64,000 nucleotides of DNA from Kiloniellaceae bacterium (GTDB taxonomy: Bacteria; Pseudomonadota; Alphaproteobacteria; Kiloniellales; Kiloniellaceae), in contig JAJFGK010000003.1 in assembly GCA_021776195.1 (NCBI GenBank), positions 1 to 64,000 on the forward strand, given 5' to 3'. This document shows, in pieces, positions 24,355-33,245 of this stretch. The notes beneath the pieces are model-generated. The model was given only the letters and a program-made list of their open reading frames with translations. It ran no database searches and was not told the origin of the DNA. Made by a program: the position numbers and the translations under genes. Numbering within the stretch: the stretch's first letter is position 1; each line of letters begins with the position of its first letter.

Positions 24355-26913
24355 ATGATCGACGACGACGACAAAAGACCGAAAGCGCCGGGTGGCGGCG
24401 ATGCCGACGACGCGACACTTTTTACCGGTCTAGGCCCCGCCAACACCCCTCTCCCGGCCGACGCACGGGAAACGCCAGATCCGCTGGCCCCCGATCCGCT
24501 GGCCCCCGATCCGCTGGCGCCCGATCCATTGGCCGCAGACCCATTGGCCGCAGACCCACTGGCCCCAGACCCACTGGCCCCAGATCCATTGGCTGACGAT
24601 CCGCTGGCTGGCGATCCGCTGGCCGGGGGCCCCCTGCCCGGCGATCCACTGGCCCCGGATCCCTTGGCCCCGGACCCATTGGCCCCGGACCCATTGGCCC
24701 CGGATCCCTTGACTGGTGACGTTCCGGCGGCCGCGGCCCCACACGATCCTATCCTCGATGAACCGGCGGCGGCGCCCGCCGCCGGGCTGCCGTCCGAGGA
24801 CCCAGAATCGAACAGCGCGACCTTCGCCCCGGGCTCCGTGCTGAGCCACACCTACCGGATCGACAGCTTCCTGGCGCGTGGCGGCATGGGCGAGGTCTAC
24901 AAGGCCCAGCACAGCGAACTCGGAACCTGGCACGCGATCAAGATCATCCTCCCGGAACTGGCCGGCAACACCAAGATCATCGACCTGTTCCGCCGCGAGG
25001 CCGGCGTGCTGCGCAACGTCCGTCACGATGCCGTGGTGGCCTACGACGGGGTGTTCCGCGACGAGAGCGGGCGGGTCTACCTGGTGATGGAATTCGTCGA
25101 CGGCCATTCGCTCTCCGACATTCTCAAAGAGCGCAAACTTTCGGCTTCGGAGATTACCGCGCTGCGCGATCGCCTCGCCTCGGGTTTGGCGGCTGCCCAC
25201 GATACCGGCGTGGTGCACCGCGACATGTCGCCGGACAACATCATCATCGCCAGCGGCCGCATGGAAGATGCCAAGATCATCGACTTCGGTATCGCCAAGG
25301 TGGCCGATCCCGGACAGGCGACCATTATCGGCGACGACTTTGCCGGCAAGTACTCCTACGTCTCGCCCGAGCAACTCGGCATGTTCGGCGGCCAGGTCGA
25401 CGGCCGCTCCGACATCTACTCCATCGGCCTGATCCTCGCCGCGGCAGCGCTCGGCCGGCCGCTCGATATGGGCAACTCGCCTCTGTCGGTCCTGGAGGCA
25501 CGCAAGGCGGTGCCCGATCTCTCCGGCGTGCCGCTCGAGGTTCTGGACGACCTGAGGGCGATGCTGCAGCCCGACCCCAGGGACCGGCCGCAGTCGATGC
25601 ACGCGGTCATGGAGCTCGGCGGCGGCGGCAAGGATCCCCTGCTGGACGACGAGGCCGCGCCGGCGAGGCCCGCGGCGCGGCGCGCGGCCCCGGACAAGCC
25701 GGTTAAGTCCGGCTCTTCCTCCAAGGGGGTCGGGCTGTCCCTGGCGATCGGGCTTGCCCTTTTGATCGCGGCCGGCGGTGGCGGCTACTATTTCTTTATC
25801 AAGCCTCAACCTGACAACGGCGGCGAGATCGCCGGCGGCGGCGAGACCCCAGGTACCGGCGAGAGCCCAGGCGCCGGCGGGCAGTCCGTAGGCTCCACCA
25901 ACCAGGGCGGTACCGGTGGCACGACGGCCAGCGGCCAAACCCAAAAGCCAATCCAGCAACCGGTCGTCCAACAGCCGGTCGTCCAGCAGCCGGTCGTCCA
26001 GCAGCCGATCGTACAGCAGCCGGTGGTGCAGCAACCGGTAACCGGCACCACCCAGCAGGGCTCGGCAGGCACCGGCACCGGTGCAACGAGCAGCGGCACC
26101 GGTGCAACGAGCAGCGGCACGGGTGCGTCGCCATCGCTGCAACAGACTCTGACGGACCTGGGTGTCGAGCAGGCACCGGATCAACAAGCCGCCCTGCCGC
26201 CCGCCACCCAGACGGTGAACCGTGCCGAGCTGGAGAAGACCATCGACCGAATTCTGAAGGAAGCGCGCTGCGGCGCGGTCGGTGCGCGCTTCATCGATGC
26301 CAGCGGATCGCTGTCGGTCATGGGGCATCTGTCGTCGGACGTCGAGGGACAGGTTCTGCGCGCCCGACTGCTGGCGCTGAATGGCGTCACCGGGGTCGAG
26401 GATGTCTCACTGGTCAGCCTGCCGAAACCCCAGTGCACGGTGATCGAAACCCTGCCGACCAGCGGCCTCGAGTTCGCCAAGGACCAGGCCGCGGCCGCGC
26501 CCAAGCTCGGCCGACCGTCGCAGGCCGGCACCCTGCATTTTCGCGCCGGCGAATTCCTCAAGCTGCAACTCGAGAGCCCGGCCTACGTCAGCTACTACTA
26601 CGTCGACTACTACGACGGGGCCAACAATGTCGTACACCTGCTGCCCAGCCCCGTGGCCCAGCTCAACAAGCTGGAGCCGAAGCAGGCCTTTCACATCGGC
26701 GGCACCGACCGCTACACGATCGGGCCCCCCTACGGCCTCGATCTGGTGGTCGCGGTCGGCTCGTCGGTGCCGCTCTTTGCAACGGAAAGACCCGAGGTCG
26801 AGAAGGCCGACGTCTATTTGGCCGACATGATGCGCGCCCTGGCCTCGGCCAAGGCCCGCGCGCCCGACCTCAAGGGCGAGTACAGCTACGTCTTCATCCA
26901 GACCCGACCCTAG
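24355..26913 (+). CDS. Membrane Ser/Thr protein kinase (PpkA-like) with DPLA repeats and C-terminal DUF4384
   Basis: 852 residues. In order: acidic N-terminus; DPLA pentapeptide repeats (~43-119); Hanks-type kinase (~168-430) with glycine loop LARGGMGEVYKAQH, catalytic Lys in WHAIKII, HRDMSPDN loop and DFG in IIDFGIAK; one transmembrane helix (~460-482); a QQPVV repeat linker (~533-562); a BON-like domain (~622-698, LEKTIDRILKEARCGAVGAR); and a DUF4384 domain (~722-852, FRAGEFLKLQLESPAYVSYY). The catalytic loop has HRDMSPDN rather than HRDLKPEN, as in some bacterial kinases. Membrane kinases such as PpkA control HSI-I T6SS through Fha phosphorylation; the T6SS and TagR-like gene nearby make that plausible, but no fha or pppA is seen. 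Confidence 0.88.
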   Translation: MIDDDDKRPKAPGGGDADDATLFTGLGPANTPLPADARETPDPLAPDPLAPDPLAPDPLAADPLAADPLAPDPLAPDPLADDPLAGDPLAGGPLPGDPLAPDPLAPDPLAPDPLAPDPLTGDVPAAAAPHDPILDEPAAAPAAGLPSEDPESNSATFAPGSVLSHTYRIDSFLARGGMGEVYKAQHSELGTWHAIKIILPELAGNTKIIDLFRREAGVLRNVRHDAVVAYDGVFRDESGRVYLVMEFVDGHSLSDILKERKLSASEITALRDRLASGLAAAHDTGVVHRDMSPDNIIIASGRMEDAKIIDFGIAKVADPGQATIIGDDFAGKYSYVSPEQLGMFGGQVDGRSDIYSIGLILAAAALGRPLDMGNSPLSVLEARKAVPDLSGVPLEVLDDLRAMLQPDPRDRPQSMHAVMELGGGGKDPLLDDEAAPARPAARRAAPDKPVKSGSSSKGVGLSLAIGLALLIAAGGGGYYFFIKPQPDNGGEIAGGGETPGTGESPGAGGQSVGSTNQGGTGGTTASGQTQKPIQQPVVQQPVVQQPVVQQPIVQQPVVQQPVTGTTQQGSAGTGTGATSSGTGATSSGTGASPSLQQTLTDLGVEQAPDQQAALPPATQTVNRAELEKTIDRILKEARCGAVGARFIDASGSLSVMGHLSSDVEGQVLRARLLALNGVTGVEDVSLVSLPKPQCTVIETLPTSGLEFAKDQAAAAPKLGRPSQAGTLHFRAGEFLKLQLESPAYVSYYYVDYYDGANNVVHLLPSPVAQLNKLEPKQAFHIGGTDRYTIGPPYGLDLVVAVGSSVPLFATERPEVEKADVYLADMMRALASAKARAPDLKGEYSYVFIQTRP
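24481..24712 (+). repeat. 15-bp coding repeats (DPLAP/DPLAA/DPLAG)
   Basis: Fifteen or so head-to-tail variants of a 15-bp unit such as GATCCGCTGGCCCCC, encoding Asp-Pro-Leu-Ala plus a variable residue, with two longer GGP/PGD interruptions. Unit length preserves the frame. It makes an extended acidic/proline-rich tether before the kinase domain. Confidence 0.9.
25953..26040 (+). repeat. 15-bp coding repeats (QQPVV)
   Basis: Six near-identical 15-bp units of the form CAGCAGCCGGTCGTC encode Gln-Gln-Pro-Val-Val (one has Ile-Val) in the periplasmic linker of the kinase, just after the membrane helix and a Gly-rich stretch. A second short direct repeat (about 18 bp, encoding GTGATSS) follows at about 26075-26120. 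Confidence 0.85.
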
Positions 26914-27823
26914 GAAGATCCGGGTCGGCCTCCTGCAGCCGGCGGCGGAAGAGATCCGGGCTGACGGCGTAGCTGGCCTCGAACAGACGGGTGAAGTACG
27001 ACCGGCTCCGGTAGCCGACCAGCTCGGCGATCCGCTTGATGGGCAGGTCCGAGATGGCCAGAATCTCCGCCGCCCGGGTCAAGCGCACATCCTTCAGCAG
27101 TGCCACAGGACCGATCCCGAAGGCCTTCTTGAAACGCTTGGCGAAAGCCGAGCGGCTGAGACTCGCCTCGGCGGCCAGGCTCTCCACCGTGTGCTCTCTT
27201 TCGGGATGGTCGAGCAGGAGTTTCAGGGCTGCCCAGAGACCTTCGTCGCCGAGCCCTTCGATCCAGATTACGCCGGGGTCGCCTGCCTGATAGCGCCGGC
27301 GCAGCAAGGTAATCATGCATTGTTGCAGCAAAGAACGGGCCAAGGCACGGGTCCCAATGGCTGGGTGAGCCATTTCCTGGACGAATTCGTCGAGTGCCTG
27401 CCTGACCCGGTCTTGCGGCGCGAGATGCTCGATGATCGGCACGCGCAGCAGAGGAAAGCGGCCCTGAAGCCCCCGGTAGTAAGTGTCGACGCGGCCGCAA
27501 ACGGCCGTGAGACTGCGCGGGCCCTGGCCCTCCTTGAAGACGGCAAAGGTGGCATCCAGGGGTTTGCAGTCGGGCAGCGGTGCCCCGGAGACGCCGAAAC
27601 CGCGCAGGGCGTGCCTGGTGAAGGCCGGCACCAAGACCATCGAGCCCTGCTTGACCGGTGTGGCCAGGCCGCGGCCGACCTGAATCTCGCCCTGGCCCCC
27701 CAGTACGTAGTGCAGGATCGCGTGGGAGCGCGGCCCCAAACCCAAAAGACAGTCGCCATCGAGCTCACAGACCGCGAAGGGCTCAAGCCGGACTTCCAGG
27801 GCATCGAGAACGTCATCGAACAT
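26894..27823 (-). CDS. AraC-family transcriptional regulator
   Basis: About 309 residues from MFDDVLDALEVRLEPFAVCE. It has an N-terminal cupin-like sensor domain (AraC_binding_2-like, HYVLGGQGEIQVG) and a C-terminal double HTH of the AraC/XylS type (VESLAAEASLSRSAFAKRFK and ELVGYRSRSYFTRLFEASY). The ATG at 27823 fits the domain start and has GGAGC upstream; the longer ORF to 27943 would add a poor N-terminus. It is divergent from the isochorismatase-fold gene (137 bp apart), the likely target. Its 3' end overlaps the kinase gene's 3' end by 20 bp on the opposite strand. Confidence 0.9.
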   Translation of the reverse strand: MFDDVLDALEVRLEPFAVCELDGDCLLGLGPRSHAILHYVLGGQGEIQVGRGLATPVKQGSMVLVPAFTRHALRGFGVSGAPLPDCKPLDATFAVFKEGQGPRSLTAVCGRVDTYYRGLQGRFPLLRVPIIEHLAPQDRVRQALDEFVQEMAHPAIGTRALARSLLQQCMITLLRRRYQAGDPGVIWIEGLGDEGLWAALKLLLDHPEREHTVESLAAEASLSRSAFAKRFKKAFGIGPVALLKDVRLTRAAEILAISDLPIKRIAELVGYRSRSYFTRLFEASYAVSPDLFRRRLQEADPDLPRVGSG

Positions 27824-27960
27824 GGCTGCTCCGAGCCTGCGGCCCGGGCCGGTGGCACGACAAGCGAAAATCGGCCGCCGGCACAACAGAGAGACGATAA
27901 GGCACAGCGCCTCGCCTAGTCTTCGCCAACCATAAATCGGCAATCGGAGGAGGACGAGGA

Positions 27961-28782
27961 ATGTGTGACAGTCATGACCATGGGAACAAGGGACTGGACC
28001 GCCGCAAGCTACTGACCGCGGGCGCGGCGGGACTGGCGGCAGCGGGACTGGCCGCGGCGTCCGGCGGCGCCCAGGCTGCCGAGAATCCCTATGCCGATCC
28101 CGCCTCGCCGGCCCTGCCCCAAACCGATGTGGCGGTCGGCCGGCGCGATACGGCCCTGGTGCTGATCGACCCTCAGATCGATTTTCTCAGCGAGGCCGGG
28201 GTCACCTGGGGCGTGGTCGGCGAAAGCGTCACCGAACACAACACCGTGGCCAACATCGGCAAGTTGCTGACAGCGGCCAAGGCGGCGGACATGACCGTTG
28301 CGGTGTCGCCGCACTACTACTACCCGACCGATCACGGCTGGTCCTTCGGCGGGCCGTTGGAAAAGCTGATGCACAGCATCGGCATGTTCGACCGCAAGGG
28401 TCCGCTCGATATGGCTGGCTTCGATGGATCGGGCGCCGATTTCATGCCGCAGTACAAGGACGCGCTGCTCGACGGCAAGACGATCATCGCCAGTCCGCAC
28501 AAGGTCTACGGTCCCGAGACCAATGACCTGGATTTGCAACTGCGCAAGAACGGCATCGACAAGCTGATCCTTGCCGGCATGTCGGCCAATCTTTGCGTCC
28601 AGGCCCACCTCTACAACATGCTGGAGCGGGGCTACGAGGTGGCCGTCGTCCGCGATGCGACCGCCGCGGCGAAGCTGCCCGAAGGCGACGGCTACCTCGC
28701 CGCGCTGACCAACTTCCGCTATGTCGCCAACTCGCTCTGGACCACCGAAGAAGCCGTGAAACGTATCGAAGCGGCCGGCTAA
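27961..28782 (+). CDS. Tat-exported isochorismatase-family hydrolase
   Basis: 273 residues. An N-terminal twin-arginine signal (LDRRKLLTAGAAGLAAAG, ending AQAAEN) precedes an isochorismatase-like cysteine hydrolase domain. The catalytic triad is visible: Asp in LVLIDPQIDFL, Lys in IIASPHKVYGP and Cys in GMSANLCVQAHLYN. This superfamily cleaves amides, vinyl ethers or carbamoyl groups; the substrate cannot be read from the sequence. Periplasmic location is unusual for the family but occurs. Excellent ribosome site GGAGGAGG. Likely controlled by the divergent AraC regulator. Confidence 0.9.
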   Translation: MCDSHDHGNKGLDRRKLLTAGAAGLAAAGLAAASGGAQAAENPYADPASPALPQTDVAVGRRDTALVLIDPQIDFLSEAGVTWGVVGESVTEHNTVANIGKLLTAAKAADMTVAVSPHYYYPTDHGWSFGGPLEKLMHSIGMFDRKGPLDMAGFDGSGADFMPQYKDALLDGKTIIASPHKVYGPETNDLDLQLRKNGIDKLILAGMSANLCVQAHLYNMLERGYEVAVVRDATAAAKLPEGDGYLAALTNFRYVANSLWTTEEAVKRIEAAG

Positions 28783-28792
28783 CGATCCATGA

Positions 28793-28842
28793 CCGCCGTC
28801 CCGGTTCGGTCCCCGCCCGCGGGGCCTGTTCCGGGACGGCGG
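28793..28842. terminator. Bidirectional hairpin between convergent genes
   Basis: Perfect 12-bp arms CCGCCGTCCCGG (28793-28804) and CCGGGACGGCGG (28831-28842) enclose an inner hairpin CCCCG-CCCG-CGGGG (28811-28824). It lies between the ends of the isochorismatase-fold gene and the HExxH-protein gene. No U-tract is seen, but the position and stability suit a shared terminator. Confidence 0.65.
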
Positions 28843-28872
28843 CTAAACCCCATCCGTCCCGATCGGGCAGCA

Positions 28873-29922
28873 CTATTGGCCGCTGGTGGCAAGCAACGGC
28901 CCGGCAATGGGATGCCCGGGTCCGAACATGGCGCTGGGCGGGCTGCCGGCGAGAAACCGACGTCGTAGAGCCTCCAAGTTCGCGGGATCGATATCGAGAA
29001 GAGCGGCGGAAAAGGCGCGGCCGTCCGGGGTGTTCATGAGGAAGGCCTGCATCTCGTTGACCATGATGGTCTCGTTCGACGGATCGTATCCCGCCTTGTT
29101 GAGGAAAACGCGAAAGATCAGGCGTTCGTCGGTGGACAGGTGATCGCGCCAGAAGCGCACGCAATAGTCCCGGTAGGGGCGATTGGTGAAGAACTCCCCG
29201 TGGCTCAACTCGTGACGCAGAATCGTCGCGCGGAGCAGCGGATCGACCGCATCGGCCTCGGCTGTGGCAGGATCGTCGCCCTGCACCTGAACCACCGAGA
29301 CCAGGGCCTTTTCTTCCGCCGGCCTTTGGTAGGCCCCGTCCGACGCCGCCTCGAGAAAACCGTTGGCCAGCAGGAGGTCGAGCAGGACCTCCTCCTCGGG
29401 CCGCAGGGCTGTCGCCTGGCTCTTGGCCAAGGAAAAGAACCGGGCAAGATCGGACGACATGTAATCATGACCGTAGAAGAAGGTGGCCGCATCGCCGCCG
29501 GTCGCCTCGATATAGGAGGCCAGCTCGGCCTCGCTGAGGACACGGTCGCGCGGCACATCTGCCTTCTCGACCAGGGCGGCGATTCGATTGAGGGCCCGAG
29601 CCTGGGCCGGCAGGTCGGGATAATCGAACACGATGATACGCGGGTTATTCTCCAGCAGCCGTACGGTCAGCGCGCCGGACTGGTTGGCCAGAATCGTCGC
29701 GAAGCCCGCCGCCGGCGACATGCCCGGCAGGGCGGCGGACGGGCTGGATGAAGCCGCGATCGCCCGGGATGCGACGGGAGCGGACTCGCCTTCTGTCGCT
29801 GACGCGCCGGATTCCGCCGCGACGCCCAGAAGCGGGGACTCGCTCCAATAGGCGTAGCCCGCCATGCCTCCGACGATCCCCATCGCCAGAAGGAAAGACA
29901 TGATAATGATCCAACGAACCAC
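28873..29922 (-). CDS. Membrane-anchored protein with HExxH motif, unknown family
   Basis: About 349 residues. An N-terminal transmembrane helix (WIIIMSFLLAMGIVGGMAGY) and Ala/Ser-rich linker place the bulk in the periplasm. The C-terminal half contains LRHELSHGEFF, an HExxH zinc-protease-like motif, with VNEMQAFLM ~60 residues later whose Glu could be a third ligand, the arrangement of gluzincin-like peptidases. An earlier part (ALTVRLLENNPRIIVFDYPD) resembles nothing I know. The start is a GTG at 29922 with AGGTGG just upstream; the longer ORF to 30024 would put 34 extra residues before the helix. A protease function is an inference from the motif. Confidence 0.7.
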   Translation of the reverse strand: MVRWIIIMSFLLAMGIVGGMAGYAYWSESPLLGVAAESGASATEGESAPVASRAIAASSSPSAALPGMSPAAGFATILANQSGALTVRLLENNPRIIVFDYPDLPAQARALNRIAALVEKADVPRDRVLSEAELASYIEATGGDAATFFYGHDYMSSDLARFFSLAKSQATALRPEEEVLLDLLLANGFLEAASDGAYQRPAEEKALVSVVQVQGDDPATAEADAVDPLLRATILRHELSHGEFFTNRPYRDYCVRFWRDHLSTDERLIFRVFLNKAGYDPSNETIMVNEMQAFLMNTPDGRAFSAALLDIDPANLEALRRRFLAGSPPSAMFGPGHPIAGPLLATSGQ

Positions 29923-30290
29923 GGCGCCACCTGATTTCGCCTGCCGGCACCGGCGGACTTCCGGAACCGCGAGGGCTCCATCGCGGCCCCTCGCCCCTGT
30001 TATAGCCCAATCCGGAACCGGCAATCAGCAGAAAACTCGCCTGCGCCCGTCTAGGGTGGTGGAACTGCAATTGGGTCCGTAGACAAATGACGGTCATCCT
30101 GGACGCGACTTTTCTCCAATTCTTCGATCTGGCAGGGAAAGTCAGCGATCCGGGATCTGGGCGAAATTGAGGTCAGGCGTCGGCCCGAGATTCCGGATAC
30201 CGCGGTTCGCCGGCCAAATCGAAGATCTGGGCCGAACCGGGTTCCGGAATGACGCTCCCTGGACTGCAATTGTCGGAAGGCGCCGGCACG
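29923..30290. other. Intergenic stretch, no gene seen
   Basis: 368 bp between the HExxH-protein start and the Nudix gene stop, both on the minus strand. It should contain the promoter of the HExxH gene. It has scattered GC-rich short palindromes and a repeated GATCTGGGC-GAA motif (around 30155 and 30225), none convincing. Confidence 0.5.
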
Positions 30291-30935
30291 CTAAATCCAG
30301 CGTCGGCGCAGCCTATCGCGGTTCAGCGCCAGCCATTGAAGGGGGATGACGGCGGAGACGGAAGGGATTCGCCCCTCCTGAAGCAGGCGCCAGGCAGCGT
30401 CGAACGAAAAGACATGGACCTTGATATCTTCGCCTTCGTCATCGAGCCCATGGATGCCGCCGAGAGCACCGGCATCGCAGCGGCCTACATAGATAGCGGT
30501 GGTCTCCGAACAGCCGCCCGGGGAGAGTATGAAATGGCCGATTTCCTCCAACTCGCTCACCTCGCAGCCAGCCTCCTCGAGGGATTCGCGGCGAACCGTC
30601 GCCTCGGGCGTCTCGCCCGCGTCGACCACGCCGGCCACCGGTTCGAGTAGCCAGGCCTCGATGCCTGCCCGGAAGGCGCCGATTCGAAACTGCTCGATCA
30701 GCACCACCGCATCGCGGCGCGGGTCATAAGGCAGCATCGCCGCCGTGGGGCCGCGCCAAAAAAGTTCGCGGCTCAGCGGAGCGCTCCAGCCGCCCTCGTG
30801 CTTGCGATGACGCAGGCTGAAGGATTCGATGCGAAAATAGCCGCGGTAGGGCGTTTGGTGCTCGAGAATCTCGACCCGCTCGTCGTCCGGCAGCCTATCG
30901 GCCGGCAGTTTGGCGTCCGGCAGCTTATCGGCCAT
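30291..30935 (-). CDS. Nudix hydrolase, ADP-ribose pyrophosphatase (NudF-like)
   Basis: 214 residues. The Nudix box is present as GVVDAGETPEATVRRESLEE followed by AGC, preceded by LLEPVAG, the arrangement of NudF/YffH ADP-sugar pyrophosphatases that hydrolyse ADP-ribose or related nucleotide sugars in the cytoplasm. The N-terminus has a short quasi-repeat of LPxD units (KLPDAKLPADRLPDDER) that precedes the fold. It lies 27 bp downstream of the ferredoxin-reductase gene and could share its transcript. Confidence 0.88.
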   Translation of the reverse strand: MADKLPDAKLPADRLPDDERVEILEHQTPYRGYFRIESFSLRHRKHEGGWSAPLSRELFWRGPTAAMLPYDPRRDAVVLIEQFRIGAFRAGIEAWLLEPVAGVVDAGETPEATVRRESLEEAGCEVSELEEIGHFILSPGGCSETTAIYVGRCDAGALGGIHGLDDEGEDIKVHVFSFDAAWRLLQEGRIPSVSAVIPLQWLALNRDRLRRRWI

Positions 30936-30962
30936 GGTGTGTCACCGTCCCGGCGCGCCGCC

Positions 30963-31907
30963 TCAAAGATCGAGGACCAGCAGCTTGCCCTTGGATCGGG
31001 AACAGCAGACGGTCAGGAACTCACCCTTCTCGTCGTCGTCCAGCACCATATCGCGATGATCGACATCGCCGGACTTATAGCGGGTGATGCAGGTCCCGCA
31101 GAGCCCGGACTCGCAGGACGTCTCGATGTCGATCCCATTGTCCCACAGGATCTGGACGATCGATTTGTCGGCGGGAACGCGCAGCCGCTTGCCGCTGCTG
31201 GCGATCTCGACCTCGAATCCCCGGTCGCCGTCGCCGGCCTCCTCCAAAACTTCGTTTATGAAGTACTCGAAATGGACGCAGTCCTTGGGCCAGGCGGCCG
31301 AAGCGGCCTCGGCGGCGTGCATGAAGCCGGTCGGGCCACAGTAGTAGAGGTGCGTGCCGGCCTCGTGATTTTTCAGCAGGGCGGCAATGTCGAGGCCCTT
31401 GCTGGGGTCGCCGCCGTCGTGGTGACAGATCACCCGGCCGCTCTCGATCAGCGGCGCCAGTTCGTCGCGAAAGGCCGTGTGTTCCGGACTCTTGGTGCAG
31501 TAGTGCAGGGTAAAGTCCGCGCCCGCGCTGGCCAGGCTTCTGGCCATCGCGATCATCGGCGTGACGCCAATGCCGCCGGCGAGCAGAATATGCCGCGCCG
31601 CTTCGGCGGCCAGCGGGAAGTTGTTGCGCGGCTCGGAGACCGTGATCGTGCCGCCCGCCGCGATGCTCTCGTGCATCGCCTGCGAACCGCCGCGGCTCTC
31701 CGGCTCGCGCAGCACGGCGATGCGATAGCGACTGGCGTCCCCGGCATCGCCGCAAAGCGAGTATTGGCGGACCAGATGATCGCCGAGCACGACATCGAGA
31801 TGGGCGCCGGCCGTGAAGGCCGGCAGGGAAGCGCCATCGGGATCGACAAGCTCGTAAACCTTGATCCCCAAGGCTTCGTCGCTCACACGGGCGACCCGAA
31901 GCGTCAT
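30963..31907 (-). CDS. PDR/VanB-family oxidoreductase (FMN/NAD reductase with 2Fe-2S domain)
   Basis: About 314 residues: FNR-like flavin domain, NAD-binding domain (ILLAGGIGVTPMIAMARSLA) and a C-terminal plant-type [2Fe-2S] ferredoxin domain with CESGLCGTCITRY and a fourth Cys in FLTVCCSRSKG. This is the architecture of phthalate dioxygenase reductase and vanillate demethylase VanB, which feed electrons to a Rieske oxygenase. No oxygenase gene is adjacent. The start at 31907 (MTLRVARVSDEALGIKVYEL) matches family N-termini; an ATG at 31991 would add 28 residues with no domain. Confidence 0.88.
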   Translation of the reverse strand: MTLRVARVSDEALGIKVYELVDPDGASLPAFTAGAHLDVVLGDHLVRQYSLCGDAGDASRYRIAVLREPESRGGSQAMHESIAAGGTITVSEPRNNFPLAAEAARHILLAGGIGVTPMIAMARSLASAGADFTLHYCTKSPEHTAFRDELAPLIESGRVICHHDGGDPSKGLDIAALLKNHEAGTHLYYCGPTGFMHAAEAASAAWPKDCVHFEYFINEVLEEAGDGDRGFEVEIASSGKRLRVPADKSIVQILWDNGIDIETSCESGLCGTCITRYKSGDVDHRDMVLDDDEKGEFLTVCCSRSKGKLLVLDL

Positions 31908-32061
31908 TCGCTCTCGCGCCGCCGCGGCGCCTTGATCGGTGGAAGTCAAGCAACCAGCCCCTTCATCCCGCGTGAAATCTGCCAGCGCCATAGCAGAGCC
32001 GACCCGGCAATGACAAGTCCCGCGCGTTAACGACTGGTCGCGTCTCGGTGAGGCGCGGCAC

Positions 32062-32928
32062 TCATTTGCTCAATTTGATCATGACCGTACCAAACAAGGT
32101 CAGGGCCAGGGAGGCCAGGCGCGCCAAATTCAGCCGCTCCTTGAGGAAGAAAACGCCAAAGAGCACGGCGAACACCATGCTCGTTTCGCGGACAGCCGAT
32201 ACCAGCGCCATCGGCGCCAGCGTCATGGCCCAAATGACAATCCAATAGGCCAGGAGCGAAATGAGACCCGCAAGCACGCCAAGCTTCCAGGATGTCCGGA
32301 CCTGTGCAACGATCTGATCCCTTCGCAGGACGAGCGCCAGCAAGGTAATTGGAATGCCGTCGAAGAGGTTGAGCCAGAAAATATAGCTGTGGGCGCTGGC
32401 GGCAAGCCGCCCGCCCAATCCGTCCACGACCGTATAGCCGGCAATGAACAGACCCGTTCCCAAGGCAAAGAAAATCACCTTGGGCTCCCTGAAGCCCCGC
32501 GCGCCGCGCGTCAGGGTCAAGCTCATGATCCCAAGGGCGATAAGAACAATCGACAGGACCGCTTGGCGGCTCAGTGTTTCGCCCACGATGATAACGGACA
32601 GGACCGCGACGATCAGCGGCGCGGCGCCACGGGCCAGGGGATAGACATGGCTCAAGTCGCCATGGCGATAGGCATTGATCAAAAACACGAAGTAGGCGGT
32701 ATGCAGGGCGGTCGATGCCCAGATGTAGGGCCAGGCTTCCGGCGTCGGAAAGGCCACGAAGGGAACGACCAGAAGGGCGAGCGCCATTTGGCTCACCATC
32801 ATGATCGCCACCATGATAAGGCGATCGGCGTTCACCTTGACCAGCGCGTTCCACACCGCATGAAACAGGGCCGCGCCTAGCACCATGGCGAACACGCCGG
32901 TCGTCACATCAGTCTCCCTATTCGACAA
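32062..32928 (-). CDS. EamA/DMT-superfamily permease
   Basis: 288 residues with about ten hydrophobic helices in two EamA halves (for example FAMVLGAALFHAVWNALVKV at the start and SAVRETSMVFAVLFGVFFLK near the end). This is the drug/metabolite transporter fold of the inner membrane. The WNALVK start and the RETS/F-E-R motif before helix 9 suit the EamA branch. Substrate unknown. It is divergent from the phosphate-transport pair. Confidence 0.87.
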   Translation of the reverse strand: MSNRETDVTTGVFAMVLGAALFHAVWNALVKVNADRLIMVAIMMVSQMALALLVVPFVAFPTPEAWPYIWASTALHTAYFVFLINAYRHGDLSHVYPLARGAAPLIVAVLSVIIVGETLSRQAVLSIVLIALGIMSLTLTRGARGFREPKVIFFALGTGLFIAGYTVVDGLGGRLAASAHSYIFWLNLFDGIPITLLALVLRRDQIVAQVRTSWKLGVLAGLISLLAYWIVIWAMTLAPMALVSAVRETSMVFAVLFGVFFLKERLNLARLASLALTLFGTVMIKLSK

Positions 32929-33245
32929 AGTTCATCGTCGAATGGATACACAACTCGTCGCCATTCAGACAGGTACTTCGACCATCAAGGGGGTGATGCC
33001 TTGTCGGCGCTGACGATTACCGCTCCGGGTCGGCCCTCCTATCGCTTTGAGCAATGGATTATATCTAAAACTGCCAGTAGACTTACGCTTAGCAGCGTTC
33101 TATGACCCCTGGCGCCCAGCCCTCGCGGCCGTCGCCGGCGCCCCCAAAACCCATGCTTGCCCTGCCGGGTCGCGGCATCGGCCGAGCTTTGGGTCGGTCG
33201 CGGTTCGGTCTCGCCGGTGGCGCGGCGGGAGATAGTGGAGATTTT
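32929..33245. promoter_or_regulatory. Divergent intergenic region
   Basis: 317 bp between the EamA gene and the DUF47 gene. Promoters for both should be here. I see no clear Pho-box direct repeats and no other gene. A 33102 start for the DUF47 ORF would use part of this, but it has no domain support. Confidence 0.4.
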
